Positions 48,370-60,088 of a stretch of 64,000 nucleotides of DNA are shown piece by piece. A program made the position numbers and the translations under genes. Origin of the DNA: Planctomycetota bacterium. Its GTDB lineage: Bacteria; Planctomycetota; J058; J103. How positions within the stretch are numbered: position 1 is the stretch's first letter; every line of letters starts with the position of its first letter. Below the pieces are notes generated by a model. It did no database searches, was not told the origin of the DNA, and saw only the letters and a list, made by a program, of their open reading frames with translations. The stretch spans positions 62,001 to 126,000 of the forward strand of contig BPJM01000011.1 of NCBI GenBank assembly GCA_026004615.1, given 5' to 3'.

Positions 48370-49110
48370 CTATTCCGCGCCCCCCTTGCCGTCGCCCGTC
48401 GCACCCGGCACCGTTGTGCCCTGCAGCCGCGCGAGCGCGCGGAGGGTGGCCGGCGCCTCGATCTCGCCGCGTTGCAGGGCGGCGCCGAGCCGCACCAGGT
48501 CGGCGGGCCGGTCGACGTCGAACCAGGGCTCGATCTCGACCACCACGAGTCCCTGCGCGCGTAGCCGGCGCGCGGTCGCGGCGCGGGTGCGGGCGTTGCT
48601 CCAGGGCAGCCCCGCGAGCAGACCGGGCGGGCAGCGCCCTAATCCCAGGAGATAGAAACCGCCGTCGGCGGCGGGTCCGAGCACCGCGCCGGCCCCGCCG
48701 CCGAGTGCCGCGCGCGCCTGCTCCAATAGCCGCCGCGGCAGGCCGGGACTGTCGGCGCCGAGCGCGAGCGCGGCCGGAGCGCCGCGCGCGAGCAGCCCCC
48801 CGAGCACCCGCTCCAGCCGCGCGCCGAGATCCCCCTCGCCCTGCAGCAGGATCCGGCCCGGCCCCAGCTGCGCCACGAGCTCCGCGGGCAGCGGCCCGGT
48901 GCTCGCGAGGTAAGGCTCCGCCCACGGACACGCCGCGACCGCACCCCACGCATCGAGCAGGAACGCGCGCGCGAGGGCGGCCGCCCCCTCGGGCCCGAGC
49001 GCCGCCACCAGCCGCGTCTTGACCTGCCCCGGCACCGGTGGCTTGGCGAACACCACCACCGGCAGGCGCGCCCGCCGCTGCTGGCCGTCTGCGCGCGCTC
49101 GATCCCGCAT
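48370..49110 (-). CDS. DUF2064 / TIGR04282-type nucleotide-sugar transferase-like protein
   Basis: About 246 residues. N-terminal VVVFAKPPVPGQVKTRLVAA is the family signature; LALGADSPGLP and GPAADGGFYLLGL complete the GT-A-like active site. Proteins of this model are annotated as putative arsenosugar biosynthesis glycosyltransferases on genomic context. The next genes (DUF255, VTT, DUF547) are frequent companions, but no ArsM or ArsS is in the window. ATG 49110 has GGAG upstream; an earlier Met at 49140 is possible. Confidence 0.75.
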   Translation of the reverse strand: MRDRARADGQQRRARLPVVVFAKPPVPGQVKTRLVAALGPEGAAALARAFLLDAWGAVAACPWAEPYLASTGPLPAELVAQLGPGRILLQGEGDLGARLERVLGGLLARGAPAALALGADSPGLPRRLLEQARAALGGGAGAVLGPAADGGFYLLGLGRCPPGLLAGLPWSNARTRAATARRLRAQGLVVVEIEPWFDVDRPADLVRLGAALQRGEIEAPATLRALARLQGTTVPGATGDGKGGAE

Positions 49111-49236
49111 CGCCACTCCGCCGGCCCCTGAGCGGTTCATCCTATCCCATGGCGCCCCAGCTGCGAGCCCGGCTCGCGCTGCGAACCACAAGACGGCGCG
49201 CCGCCTGGCGGCCGCCGGTCAGCGCCCGCCGCCGAG

Positions 49237-50016
49237 CTAGCGGCCTCCCTGCTGCTCCGGCCAGCGGCACAGCGCGCGCACCGGGCAGCGGCTGCAGGCG
49301 GGCTTGCGCGCGGTGCAGGTACGGCGGCCGTGCAGGATGAGCAACCAGTTGGCCTGGATCCACAGCTGCTCGGGCAACACCGCGCGCAGGCGCGCCTCGA
49401 TCCGGTCGCGGTCCCGCTCGGTGGCCGGCACCAGCTCCAGGCGCTTGCTCACCCGGTCGACGTGGGTGTCGACCCCGATGGCCGGCACGCCGTACGCGGT
49501 CCCGATCACGATACCGGCCGTCTTGCGGCCCACGCCCTTGAGCTGGGTGAGCTCCTCGACCGTGCGCGGCACCTCGCCGCCGAACCGCTCGACGAGCCCC
49601 TGGCAGACCGCCCGCACCGCGCGCGCCTTCTGCCGGTAGTAGCCCGTGGGACGCAACAGCTCCTCCAGCTCCTCGGGGCGCGCCTCGAGGAAGGCCTGCG
49701 GCGTCGGGTAGCGGCGGAACAGCTCGGGGGTGATGCGGTTGACGGTCTCGTCGGTGGTCTGCGCCGCGAGCACGGTCGCGATGAGCAGCTCGAACGGATT
49801 GCGGTGCCAGAGCGTGCAGCCCCAGTCGGGATACGCCGCCACGAGCCGCTCGATGATCCGGCGGGCGCGCCGCCGCTCGGCCGCGCTCGGCGGCGGGACG
49901 GCGGGAAGGACGGAGCCGGCTGCGCGAGCACCTCGGGCCTGCCCGCCACGCGCCTGCCCGCGCTCGCTGCGCCCGCGCGCGGCGCCCGCTGCCGCTCCAG
50001 GATCGCGCGCCGCCAT
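49237..50016 (-). CDS. nth: Endonuclease III
   Basis: 259 residues. The HhH-GPD core is LIATVLAAQTTDETVNRITP, the helix-hairpin-helix with catalytic Lys is LTQLKGVGRKTAGIVIG, the catalytic Asp is in IGVDTHVDRVSKR, and the C-terminal [4Fe-4S] loop has C-x6-C-x2-C-x5-C spacing (CTARKPACSRCPVRALC). Removes oxidised pyrimidines. The first 45 residues are a non-conserved Ala/Arg/Gly tail. ATG 50016 has GGAGGAGGG eight bases upstream. Confidence 0.92.
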   Translation of the reverse strand: MAARDPGAAAGAARGRSERGQARGGQARGARAAGSVLPAVPPPSAAERRRARRIIERLVAAYPDWGCTLWHRNPFELLIATVLAAQTTDETVNRITPELFRRYPTPQAFLEARPEELEELLRPTGYYRQKARAVRAVCQGLVERFGGEVPRTVEELTQLKGVGRKTAGIVIGTAYGVPAIGVDTHVDRVSKRLELVPATERDRDRIEARLRAVLPEQLWIQANWLLILHGRRTCTARKPACSRCPVRALCRWPEQQGGR

Positions 50017-50077
50017 CTCAGGATCCCTCCTCCGCTGCAAGCCCGCGGGCAGAAGGACCGCGAGCCCCCGCTGTCCC

Positions 50078-50250
50078 CTCACCTCGATCCTCTCCCCGCT
50101 GGGGAGAGGGAAAAGGGGCGAGCAGGCGTGGTTCGCATTGCCCCCTCGCTCCGACCCTCTCCCTGGTGGGGAGAAGGAAAAGGGGGGCGAGCAGGCGTGG
50201 TTCGCATTGCCCCCTCGCTCCGATCTCTCCGCGCCCGGGAGAGGGAAAAA
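50078..50250. repeat. Short cluster of GGGAGAGGG-type palindromes
   Basis: Two to three palindromes (CTCTCCCCGCTGGGGAGAGG and variants) with a recurring spacer containing GAGCAGGCGTGGTTCGCATT at about a 70-bp step. The same spacer type occurs at the left edge of the array at 51755. Confidence 0.8.
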
Positions 50251-50424
50251 CCAAGGGCGCGGGTCGAGCTCTCGACTCGCGGGGCGCCGCCGTCCGGCGA
50301 GGCGTCGCCGTCCGGGGGAAAAACCAAGGGCGCGGGTCGAGCTCTCGACTCGCGGGGCGCCGCCGTCCGGCGAGGCGTCGCCGTCCGGGAAACACACCAA
50401 GGGCGCGGGTCGAGCTCTCGACTC
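50251..50424. repeat. 73-bp tandem repeat, 2.4 copies
   Basis: Units start at 50251, 50324 and 50397 with CCAAGGGCGCGGGTCGAGCT. Each contains the internal near-repeat CGCCGCCGTCCGGCGAGGCG. The third copy runs into the palindrome at 50424-50463 with the core CCCCCGCTTGCGGGGG. Confidence 0.85.
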
Positions 50425-50563
50425 CCTCTCCCCCGCTTGCGGGGGAGAGGGTTGGGGTGAGGGGGGCCGTGAGGCGGTTCCTCGCCGGTGGCTGTGCGAC
50501 CACAGAGGCGCACGCCGGCCGGCGGCCGCACGGCAGGGCTGCACCGCCGCCTCGACAGCAGTC

Positions 50564-51622
50564 CTACGACCCCCGAAGCAGCTCCTCGAAGGCCTCGAGC
50601 GAGCCGACCGTGGCGGCCTCGCCGACCAGCCGCTCGAGCATGCCCGCGTCTTCGATGCGCTCGAGCTGTCGAGGTGCGCTCGCGCGCCTGGGGGCCGAAG
50701 CGGGCCTCCAGGCAGCGCACGATCGGCCTCGCGCAGCGCCAGCACCCTGCCCGCCTGCAGCCCTTCCTCGCGGCCCTTGCGGAGCCCTTCCTCGCGCCCC
50801 TTGCGCAGGCCCTTCCTCGCGGCCCTGCTCCCGGCCCTTGCGAGGGCGACCCGCTCGAAACTGGAGATGTAGCGCACCTTCCGCTTCTCCTCCTCGGCGT
50901 GGATCTCCTCGGCCAGGCGCTCCTCCAGCTCGGCCGGCAGCGCCAGGATCCAGTCTACTACCAGAAACAACAGCCGCACAACGCGCCGGCCGAGCCCGAT
51001 CTCATAGAGCCGGCGCAGCATGCCGAGCTTCTCCCGGTAGCGCAGCTCCGGCCGGCCGCGCGTGGAGAGCGCCAGAAGGTGCGCGAGCGTGATCACCGCG
51101 AAGGGATTGCGGCTCCGCTCGAGCTCGGCCCGCCGCTCGCCGAAATCCAAGAGCTTCACCACCGGGAAGCGGAGCTCGTGCCGGCTGAGCACCGCCTGCG
51201 CGACGAAGCGGTCCGGCCGCCAGTGCGGGTGCGCATCGGCGAGCACCACCAGCGTCTCGGGCATGCGGCCGTAGCGGTCGTAGATGCGGTAGCTGTAGGA
51301 GAAGACGCGCTCCAAGAAACGCGGATCGGGCTCGGCCTGCACCTCGATGTGGATCAGGAGCCACCTCTCCTCGCCGTTGCGCAGCGCCACCCTGCAGAGC
51401 ACATCGACCAGCCGCCCGCGCACCTGCGCCCGCGGGGCTGAGCCGGCGCAGCTCCTTGTCCAGCACCTGGTAGGGCTGTGCGGTGTCCACCTGGGCATGC
51501 ACGCGCGGGAAGAAGAACTCCAGGAACTCGAACAACAGCCCCGCGATCGCCTCCTTCCACGGCGGGTCGTACTCGGTCCGCCGCCGCTTTTTCTGGGGAC
51601 CGTGGGCTTCGGCGCTCGACAT
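50564..51622 (-). CDS. Rpn/PD-(D/E)XK nuclease family protein (copy 3, fullest), frameshifted
   Basis: About 350 residues after repair. Start MSSAEAHGPQKKRRRTEYDP, then WKEAIAGLLFEFLEFFFPRV and, in the next frame, LIHIEVQAEPDPRFLERVFSY, where the E-x-Q pair is the nuclease core. RYREKLGMLRRLYEIGLGRR, VVDWILALPAELEERLAEEI and a KGREEG coiled segment follow, ending LLRGS at TAG 50564. Frames break near 51440, 50835, 50720 and 50665. The family includes recombination-promoting nucleases and putative transposases. The other two fragments in the window derive from relatives of this gene. Confidence 0.78.
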
Positions 51623-51754
51623 CGGGGACCTCTGCATGCTGCGCGGCGCGGCTGTCGGCCGCGGTCGTATCGAACAGAAGGCTAACACGCAGGTCCGACA
51701 GTTCTCGGGCCCTGCGAGGTGAAAAGGGGTTGCTGCTCGAGCGGCGAGCGTGGT

Positions 51755-52860
51755 TCGCACTGCCCCCTCACCCCGACCCTCTCCCCGGTGGGGAGAGGGA
51801 GAGGCTAAGCGAGCGGGGTTGGCATTGCCCCTCATGGGGGTGGGGACAGGAAGAGCAGAGGTGCCGCCGGGCGAGCGCTGGACGCCCTCCTCCCCTGCCT
51901 CGCGGGGAAGAGGCTTGGGGCGAGAGGGTCCGGAAAGAGCGGGGCGAGCGCTGAACTCCCTCTCCCCCGCCTGCGGGGGAGAGGGTTGGGGTGAGGGGGA
52001 CGCGAAGAGAGCTGGCGCAGCTCGCCTTGCCCCCTCACCCCGGCCCTCTCCCCGGTGGGGAGAGGGAGAGAAGAAGCGCCGCCGCGTCGAGCGCTGCACT
52101 CCCTCTCTCCCCGCTGGCGGGGGAGAGGGTTGGGGTGAGGGGGTCCGGAAGAGAGCTGGCGCAGCTCGCCTTGCCCCCTCACCCCGGCCCTCTCCCCGGT
52201 GGGGAGAGGGAGAGGAGAAGGCGCCGGTCGAGCCTGACTCCCTCTCCCCCGCCTGCGGGGGAGAGGGTTGGGGTGAGGGGGACGGGAAGAGAGCTGGCGC
52301 AGCTCGCCTTGCCCCCTCACCCCGACCCTCTCCCCGGTGGGGAGAGGGAGAGGAGAATCCCCGGTGGGGCGGGAGAGGGAAGCGCCGGCCGGTCGAGCGC
52401 TGAACTCCCTCTCCCCCGCTTGCGGGGGAGAGGGTTGGGGTGAGGGGGACGGGAAGAGAGCTGGCGCAGCTCGCCTTGCCCCCTCACCCCGGCCCTCTCC
52501 CCGGTGGGGAGAGGGAGAGGAGAAGCGCCGCCGGTCGAGCACTGCACTCCCTCTCCCCCGCTTGCGGGGGAGAGGGTTGGGGTGAGGGGGATCCGGAAGA
52601 GAGCTGGCGCAGCTCGCCTTGCCCCCTCACCCCGGCCCTCTCCCCGGTGGGGAGAGGCAGGAGAGGGCGCGCGGCTCGAGCGCCGCACTGCCGCTGTTCC
52701 GCCTGCGGGCCCGCGGAACAAGGGGGCGATCCGGCTCGGCACCGCCTGCTCACCCCCATTCCGTCCCCCGGGCAAAGAGGCAGAAGGCAAGCGAGCGCGC
52801 TTTGCACCGCCCCCTCACCCCCGGCCCTCTCTTCGGTGAGGAGAGAGGAGAGGGAGCACC
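51755..52860 (-). repeat. Array of GGGAGAGGG-type palindromic repeats (right array)
   Basis: About 1.1 kb. Two palindrome forms alternate strictly, giving a composite period of about 140 bp repeated about five times: CTCTCCCCGGTGGGGAGAGG, a short spacer with GTCGAGCGCTGAACTCCCTC, CTCCCCCGCTTGCGGGGGAG, then TTGGGGTGAGGGGG and AGAGAGCTGGCGCAGCTCGC. The same units, including a unique spacer with GCGAGCGCGCTTTGCACCGC, lie inverted at 43015-43960. No gene is supported here or in the 190 bp up to 53053. Confidence 0.9.
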
Positions 52861-53053
52861 TGCGGTGCTAGCCCCGTTCGCCCCGGCGCGCACGTCGCTG
52901 CCCGCAGCCGGGCAGCCTCGGGCTCGGTGGGCTCCTCCACCGCCTGGCCAGCGAACTTGCCAGTGCCCGGCGCGCCGTCTACCCTACCGGGCCAGTGCCG
53001 CGCGATCGGGGACGCGGGGCTGAAGCCGGTCGAGCTGCGGGCGGGGTGATCTC

Positions 53054-56035
53054 GTGAACACGGCGCAAGCGCGAGCAGCGGAAGGGGGACAGCTGACCGC
53101 ACCGGTAGAGATCGCCGGCCGGACTGGACTCAGCCGCGCCGAGGTGCTGGCGAGCCGGCGCGAGCACGGCCCCAACGTGCTCACCCCGCCGCCGCGCACG
53201 CCCTGGTGGCGGCTGCTGGCCGAGAAGTTCGACGACCCGGTGATCCGCATCCTGATGGTCGCCGCGGCGCTGTCCTTCGGGATCGGGCTGTTCGAGGGCG
53301 GCCACGCGATCGAGGCACTGGGGATCCTCATCGCAGCCCTGCTCGCCACCACGATCGCCTTCTTCAACGAATACCGCGCCGGCCGCGAGTTCGAACTGCT
53401 CACCCACGTCAGCGACGAGGTACCGGTCAAGGTGCTGCGCGAGGGCGCGTTCACCACGGTGCCGCGGCGCGAGGTGGTGGTGGGCGACCTCGTCATCGTC
53501 GAGACCGGCGACGAGGTGCCGGCGGATGGCGAGCTCATCGAGGCGGTCTCGCTGCTGGTCGACGAGTCGCGGCTGACCGGCGAATCCGTCCCTGCGCCCA
53601 AGCACCCGCGCCTGCAGGGCGCGCCGCCGGAGGGAGATCACCAGGGCGCCTACCCTCCCCACCGGTTGCTGCGCAGCACGCTGGTGGTCGAGGGCCACGG
53701 GGTCATGGTGGTGGACGCGGTCGGCGATCGGACGGAGATCGGCCGCACCGCGCAGGCGGCCATGATCGAGCTCGGGGAGCCGACCCCGCTCGGCCGCCAG
53801 CTCGAGAAGCTCTCCAAGCTCATCGGTGTGCTCGGGTTCCTGCTCGCCGGACTGGCCTTCGCCGGCCTGCTGCTGCGCGGCACCCTGTCCGGGGATCTCG
53901 TGCTCAAACCGCATCAGTGGTGGTTCCAGGCTGCGGTGCTGGCAGGCGCGGTCGTGGCGCTGCAGCGGCTGTGGCTGCCGGTGGTCTACGACGCCCTGGA
54001 ACTGCTGGGCCGGCAACGCCCGCGGCCCGCCTGGCTGCGCGGAGAGGGCGGAGCCCGGCGTTGGCTCTACACCGTGGTCGCAGGGGCGGCGGTGTTCGGA
54101 GCCGCGCTCGGAGCGCTGCTCGCCCTCGGCCTGGTGCCCGCCGCCCCCACGGAATGGATCGATCTCGAGGACAGCCGCCAGCTCTTGCGCTACTTCATGG
54201 TCGCGGTGGTGATCATCGTCGTCGCGGTGCCCGAGGGGCTTCCCATGAGCGTCACCCTCAGCCTCGCCTACAGCATGCGGCGCTTGGCGGCGGCCAACAA
54301 CCTGGTGCGCCGGATGCACGCCTGCGAGACGATCGGCGCGGCGACGGTGATCCTCACCGACAAGACCGGCACCCTCACGCTCAACCGCATGCGCGTGGTG
54401 CAGGCGTGGGTGGCCGGGCGCGAGAGCACCTCGTTCGCCGAGCTCGCCCAGACCGCGGCCGGCCGCCTGCTGGCCGAGGGCGTCGCGGTCAACAGCACCG
54501 CCAACCTCGCCTTCGAGGACGAGCACGGGGCACCGTTCGCCGAGCCGCGCCCGATCGGCAACCCCACCGAGGGCGCGCTCCTGGTCTGGCTGGCGGCCGG
54601 CGGGGTCGATTACCGGCCGCTGCGGCGCGGCTTCGCCCTCGCCCGGCAATGGCCGTTCTCCACCCAGCGCAAGTTCATGGCGACTGCGGGTGGCAGCGAG
54701 CGGGTGCTACACCTCAAGGGCGCGCCGGAGATCCTGCTCGAGCGCTCGAGCCACTGCCTCACGCCGGAGGGCAGCCGCGAGCCGCTCGGCCCCCAGCTGG
54801 CCGAGATCCGCTCCCGGCTGGAGGAGCTGCAGCGGCGCGGCATGCGCACCATCGGCTTCGCCGTGCGGCGCCTGGAGCCGGACACGCCGCTGGAGCGCGA
54901 GCTGGACGAGCTGGCCCAGGAGCTGGACTGGCTCGGCTTCGTCGCCATCGCGGACCCGGTCCGCCCCGACGTACCGGCGGCGATCGCGCAGTGCCGCGCC
55001 GCCGGCATCGAGGTCAAGATCGTCACCGGCGACACGCCGGCGACGGCTCGCGAAATCGCACGCCAGATCGGGCTGCTGGAGGGGGAGGGCGAACCGGGCA
55101 CGGTCATGACGGGCCCGGAGCTGGCGGCGCTGAGCGATCCGGAGGCAACTGCCCGCCTGGGTCCGCTCAAGGTGCTGGCGCGCGCGCGGCCGGCCGACAA
55201 GCTGCGCGCGGTGCGGCTGCTGCAGCGCCAGGGGCACGTGGTGGCGGTGACCGGGGACGGCACCAACGACGCCCCGGCGCTCAACCAGGCCGACGTCGGC
55301 CTCGCCATGGGCCGGACGGGCACCGCGGTCGCCAAGGAGGCGGCCGACATCGTCCTGCTGGACGACTCGTTCCCGAGCATCGTGAACGCGGTACGCTGGG
55401 GTCGCGGGCTGTACGCGAACATCCAGCGGTTTCTTTATTTCCAGCTCACCATCAACGTCACCGCCTGCCTGATCGCCATGCTCGGGCCCTATATCGGGGT
55501 CGAGATGCCGCTCACCGTGATGCAGATGCTCTGGGTCAACCTGATCATGGACACCTTTGCGGCGCTGGCGCTGGCGACCGAGCCACCGCGCGAGGAGGTC
55601 ATGCAGCGGCCGCCCCGCCGGCCCGATGCTTTCATCATCACGCCGCGCATGGCGGCCGCCATCCTGGGCACAGCGGCCATCTTCGTCCCGGTGCTGGTGC
55701 TGCTGCTCAAGACCCGCTTGCTGGGCGGGGCGGAGCTGCGCCACGAGCTGACGCTGTTCTTCAACTTCTTCGTGTTGCTGCAGCTGTTCAACCTGTTCAA
55801 CGCCCGCGCGCTCGACACCTGCGAACCCGCGCTGCGCGGACTGGCGGCCAATCCGGCCTTCCTCGGCATCGCCTGCGCCATCGCGCTGGGCCAGGTCGCG
55901 ATCGTGCAACTGGGCGGCGAGGTCTTCCGGACCGTGCCGCTGGGGATCGACGACTGGGTGCGGACGGCGGGCCTCGCCGCCCCGGTGCTGGTCGTGGGCG
56001 AGCTGCTACGCCGCTGGCGCCGGCGGAACGCCTGA
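53054..56035 (+). CDS. P-type ATPase, calcium-transporting (PMCA/SERCA-like)
   Basis: 993 residues. Cation N-terminal domain (LSRAEVLASRREHGPNVL), actuator motif LTGES, membrane helix 4 with VVAVPEGLPMSVTLSL, phosphorylation motif DKTGTLTLNRM, nucleotide-binding KGAPE, hinge TGDGTNDAPALNQADVG, and C-terminal helices with MLWVNLIMDTFAALALATEP. The PEGLP site and the M6 sequence NLIMDTFAALAL indicate a type IIB Ca2+ pump. Between M3 and M4 there is an extra stretch of roughly 100 residues (about 295-385) with one or two hydrophobic helices. Start GTG 53054; the frame is clean. Confidence 0.88.
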   Translation: MNTAQARAAEGGQLTAPVEIAGRTGLSRAEVLASRREHGPNVLTPPPRTPWWRLLAEKFDDPVIRILMVAAALSFGIGLFEGGHAIEALGILIAALLATTIAFFNEYRAGREFELLTHVSDEVPVKVLREGAFTTVPRREVVVGDLVIVETGDEVPADGELIEAVSLLVDESRLTGESVPAPKHPRLQGAPPEGDHQGAYPPHRLLRSTLVVEGHGVMVVDAVGDRTEIGRTAQAAMIELGEPTPLGRQLEKLSKLIGVLGFLLAGLAFAGLLLRGTLSGDLVLKPHQWWFQAAVLAGAVVALQRLWLPVVYDALELLGRQRPRPAWLRGEGGARRWLYTVVAGAAVFGAALGALLALGLVPAAPTEWIDLEDSRQLLRYFMVAVVIIVVAVPEGLPMSVTLSLAYSMRRLAAANNLVRRMHACETIGAATVILTDKTGTLTLNRMRVVQAWVAGRESTSFAELAQTAAGRLLAEGVAVNSTANLAFEDEHGAPFAEPRPIGNPTEGALLVWLAAGGVDYRPLRRGFALARQWPFSTQRKFMATAGGSERVLHLKGAPEILLERSSHCLTPEGSREPLGPQLAEIRSRLEELQRRGMRTIGFAVRRLEPDTPLERELDELAQELDWLGFVAIADPVRPDVPAAIAQCRAAGIEVKIVTGDTPATAREIARQIGLLEGEGEPGTVMTGPELAALSDPEATARLGPLKVLARARPADKLRAVRLLQRQGHVVAVTGDGTNDAPALNQADVGLAMGRTGTAVAKEAADIVLLDDSFPSIVNAVRWGRGLYANIQRFLYFQLTINVTACLIAMLGPYIGVEMPLTVMQMLWVNLIMDTFAALALATEPPREEVMQRPPRRPDAFIITPRMAAAILGTAAIFVPVLVLLLKTRLLGGAELRHELTLFFNFFVLLQLFNLFNARALDTCEPALRGLAANPAFLGIACAIALGQVAIVQLGGEVFRTVPLGIDDWVRTAGLAAPVLVVGELLRRWRRRNA

Positions 56036-56085
56036 AGGTGCCTCACAGCGGGCGGCGCGCCGGAACACGCGCGAACTCATGGCTC

Positions 56086-56161
56086 TGGTGGAGGTAAGGG
56101 GACTCGAACCCCTGACCTTCTGGATGCCATCCAGACGCTCTTCCAGCTGAGCTATACCCCC
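56086..56161 (-). tRNA. tRNA-Ala (GGC anticodon)
   Basis: 76 nt including encoded CCA. Acceptor GGGGGTA pairs with TACCTCC, D-arm AGCTCAGCTGGAAGAGC, anticodon stem TCTGG/CCAGA with loop ATGGCAT, T-arm GGTTCGAGTCC. Discriminator A73. All stems pair. Confidence 0.97.
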
Positions 56162-56215
56162 ACCGCCACCTCGCGCGCCGGAAGCAACATGCCGTACCCC
56201 GGCGCGGGATGCGGG

Positions 56216-56244
56216 ATTTTAGCCGGCCCGCGACGCGCGGTCAA
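56216..56244 (-). promoter_or_regulatory. Near-consensus sigma-70 promoter of tRNA-Ala
   Basis: On the minus strand TTGACC and TAAAAT are separated by exactly 17 bp, about 47 bp upstream of the mature tRNA end. It overlaps the last codon of the epimerase gene at 56241. Confidence 0.8.
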
Positions 56245-57317
56245 CGCCGCTGGCACTCCCCCCCCACCGTCTCGGCGAGCGCGGTTGCACCCCGCTCTGC
56301 GGGCGGCGGAGCGTGCGGGGCCCCGGCGGGCTCGCGGTCCCCGGAGCTGCCGGCGGTACGCGCCGCCCAGGTCTCGCGGTGGGCGCGCAGGTAGGACTTG
56401 AGCACCTCGCGCGTGGTGTAGCGGAACTGGAAGCCGAGCTCCTCCTTGAGCCGCCGGTTGGACAGCAGCCAGGGATAGGCGACGAACCAGACGAAGTCGC
56501 CCGGGGCCTCGACCAGCGCCTTGAGGTCGAGCCACCACGCCCCCCACGCCGCGGCGCGCAGCACCGGCAGCGGCAGTGCCAGTACCCGCGCGCCGAGCAT
56601 CTGGTACGCCTCGCGGATCGTCATGGTGCCGTCGGCCGCCACGTTGAACGCGCCCGGCACGCGGCTCTTCAGGATGGCGAGCAGCGCCCGCGCCACGTCG
56701 TCCTCGTGCACGAGCTGGATCTCCGGGTCGTGCCCGAGCGCCACCGGCACGAACGACTTGTCCAGCGCGCGGAACAGGAAGTTGGAGACGTTGGGGCCGC
56801 CCACCACGCACGGCCGCACGATCTGCAACAGGGTCCCGGGGTGGTCGGCGGCGAAGCGGCGGCACATGCCCTCCGCCTCGCGCTTCTCCGCCGAATACTG
56901 GAAGTGGTAGTGGTCGCGCAGCGGCTCGAACTCCTGCAGCGGATGGTCGTGCTCGGGGTGGGCGCCGTAGGCGGTGCCGCTCGACATGAACAACAGCTGC
57001 TTGACCCGGCCCGCCGCACACGCCTCCAGCACCCGGCGCGTGCCGCCGATGCAGATCTGGCGCTGCCGCGCGGCATCCCGCAGCGGGTTGAGCACCCACG
57101 CCAGATGCAGCACCGCATCGACGGGGCGGCCGCGATCCGCGGTCAGGTCCGTCAGGTCCTCGGTGACGCTGCGCTTGACGAAGCGGACCTTCGGCAGCAT
57201 GGCGCGCGGGGGCCGGATATCGAGCACGATCGCCTCCTCGAGCTCCGGCTCCTGCACCAGCACCTCCAGCAGGCGCGAACCGATGTAGCCCGAGCCGCCC
57301 GTGATCAACACCCGCAT
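56241..57317 (-). CDS. NAD-dependent epimerase/dehydratase (extended SDR)
   Basis: 358 residues. Rossmann motif LITGGSGYIGSRLLEVL, catalytic Ser/Tyr/Lys region FMSSGTAYG and YHFQYSAEKREAEGM, then PCVVGGPNVSNFLFRA and a C-terminal substrate half. The YSAEK motif gives Tyr and Lys of the SDR triad. Substrate not identifiable; nucleotide sugars or steroid-like molecules are both possible for this branch. ATG 57317 starts directly on the conserved MRVLITG. Confidence 0.82.
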   Translation of the reverse strand: MRVLITGGSGYIGSRLLEVLVQEPELEEAIVLDIRPPRAMLPKVRFVKRSVTEDLTDLTADRGRPVDAVLHLAWVLNPLRDAARQRQICIGGTRRVLEACAAGRVKQLLFMSSGTAYGAHPEHDHPLQEFEPLRDHYHFQYSAEKREAEGMCRRFAADHPGTLLQIVRPCVVGGPNVSNFLFRALDKSFVPVALGHDPEIQLVHEDDVARALLAILKSRVPGAFNVAADGTMTIREAYQMLGARVLALPLPVLRAAAWGAWWLDLKALVEAPGDFVWFVAYPWLLSNRRLKEELGFQFRYTTREVLKSYLRAHRETWAARTAGSSGDREPAGAPHAPPPAERGATALAETVGGECQRR

Positions 57318-57410
57318 CGCCTCGACCCTCCCCGCTCCCGGAGCCTTCAGGGTACGGCGAGCCCCGCCCCAGGGCAAGCCGCCCCGCCGCCCACTGCCGG
57401 CGCAGTCGCT

Positions 57411-57440
57411 GGACCACCGAAGAGCGCCCCTGATATCATG
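57411..57440 (+). promoter_or_regulatory. Candidate extended -10 promoter for leuS
   Basis: TGGACC (-35) is followed after 18 bp by TATCAT preceded by TGA (extended -10). It lies about 60 bp before ATG 57501 in the 183-bp gap between divergent genes. Confidence 0.5.
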
Positions 57441-57500
57441 GCGGGCTTCACCGGCCCGGTGTGTCCTGGCCGCGAGCACAACCCGAGAGCGCACGAGGTT

Positions 57501-60057
<2,557 letters not shown>

Positions 60058-60088
60058 TGGCCCCTGTCGCCGGAGTCGCGTCGCGTCG

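Noticed and set aside
52317-52790. Proline-rich proteins encoded in the palindrome arrays
   Set aside because: Open frames exist in several frames on both strands with peptides such as SPHRGEGRGEG that only mirror repeat periodicity. There is no start context and no homology.
51750-52860. CRISPR array
   Set aside because: The repeats are palindromic, alternate between two kinds, and the spacers are themselves conserved. There are no unique spacers and no cas genes.
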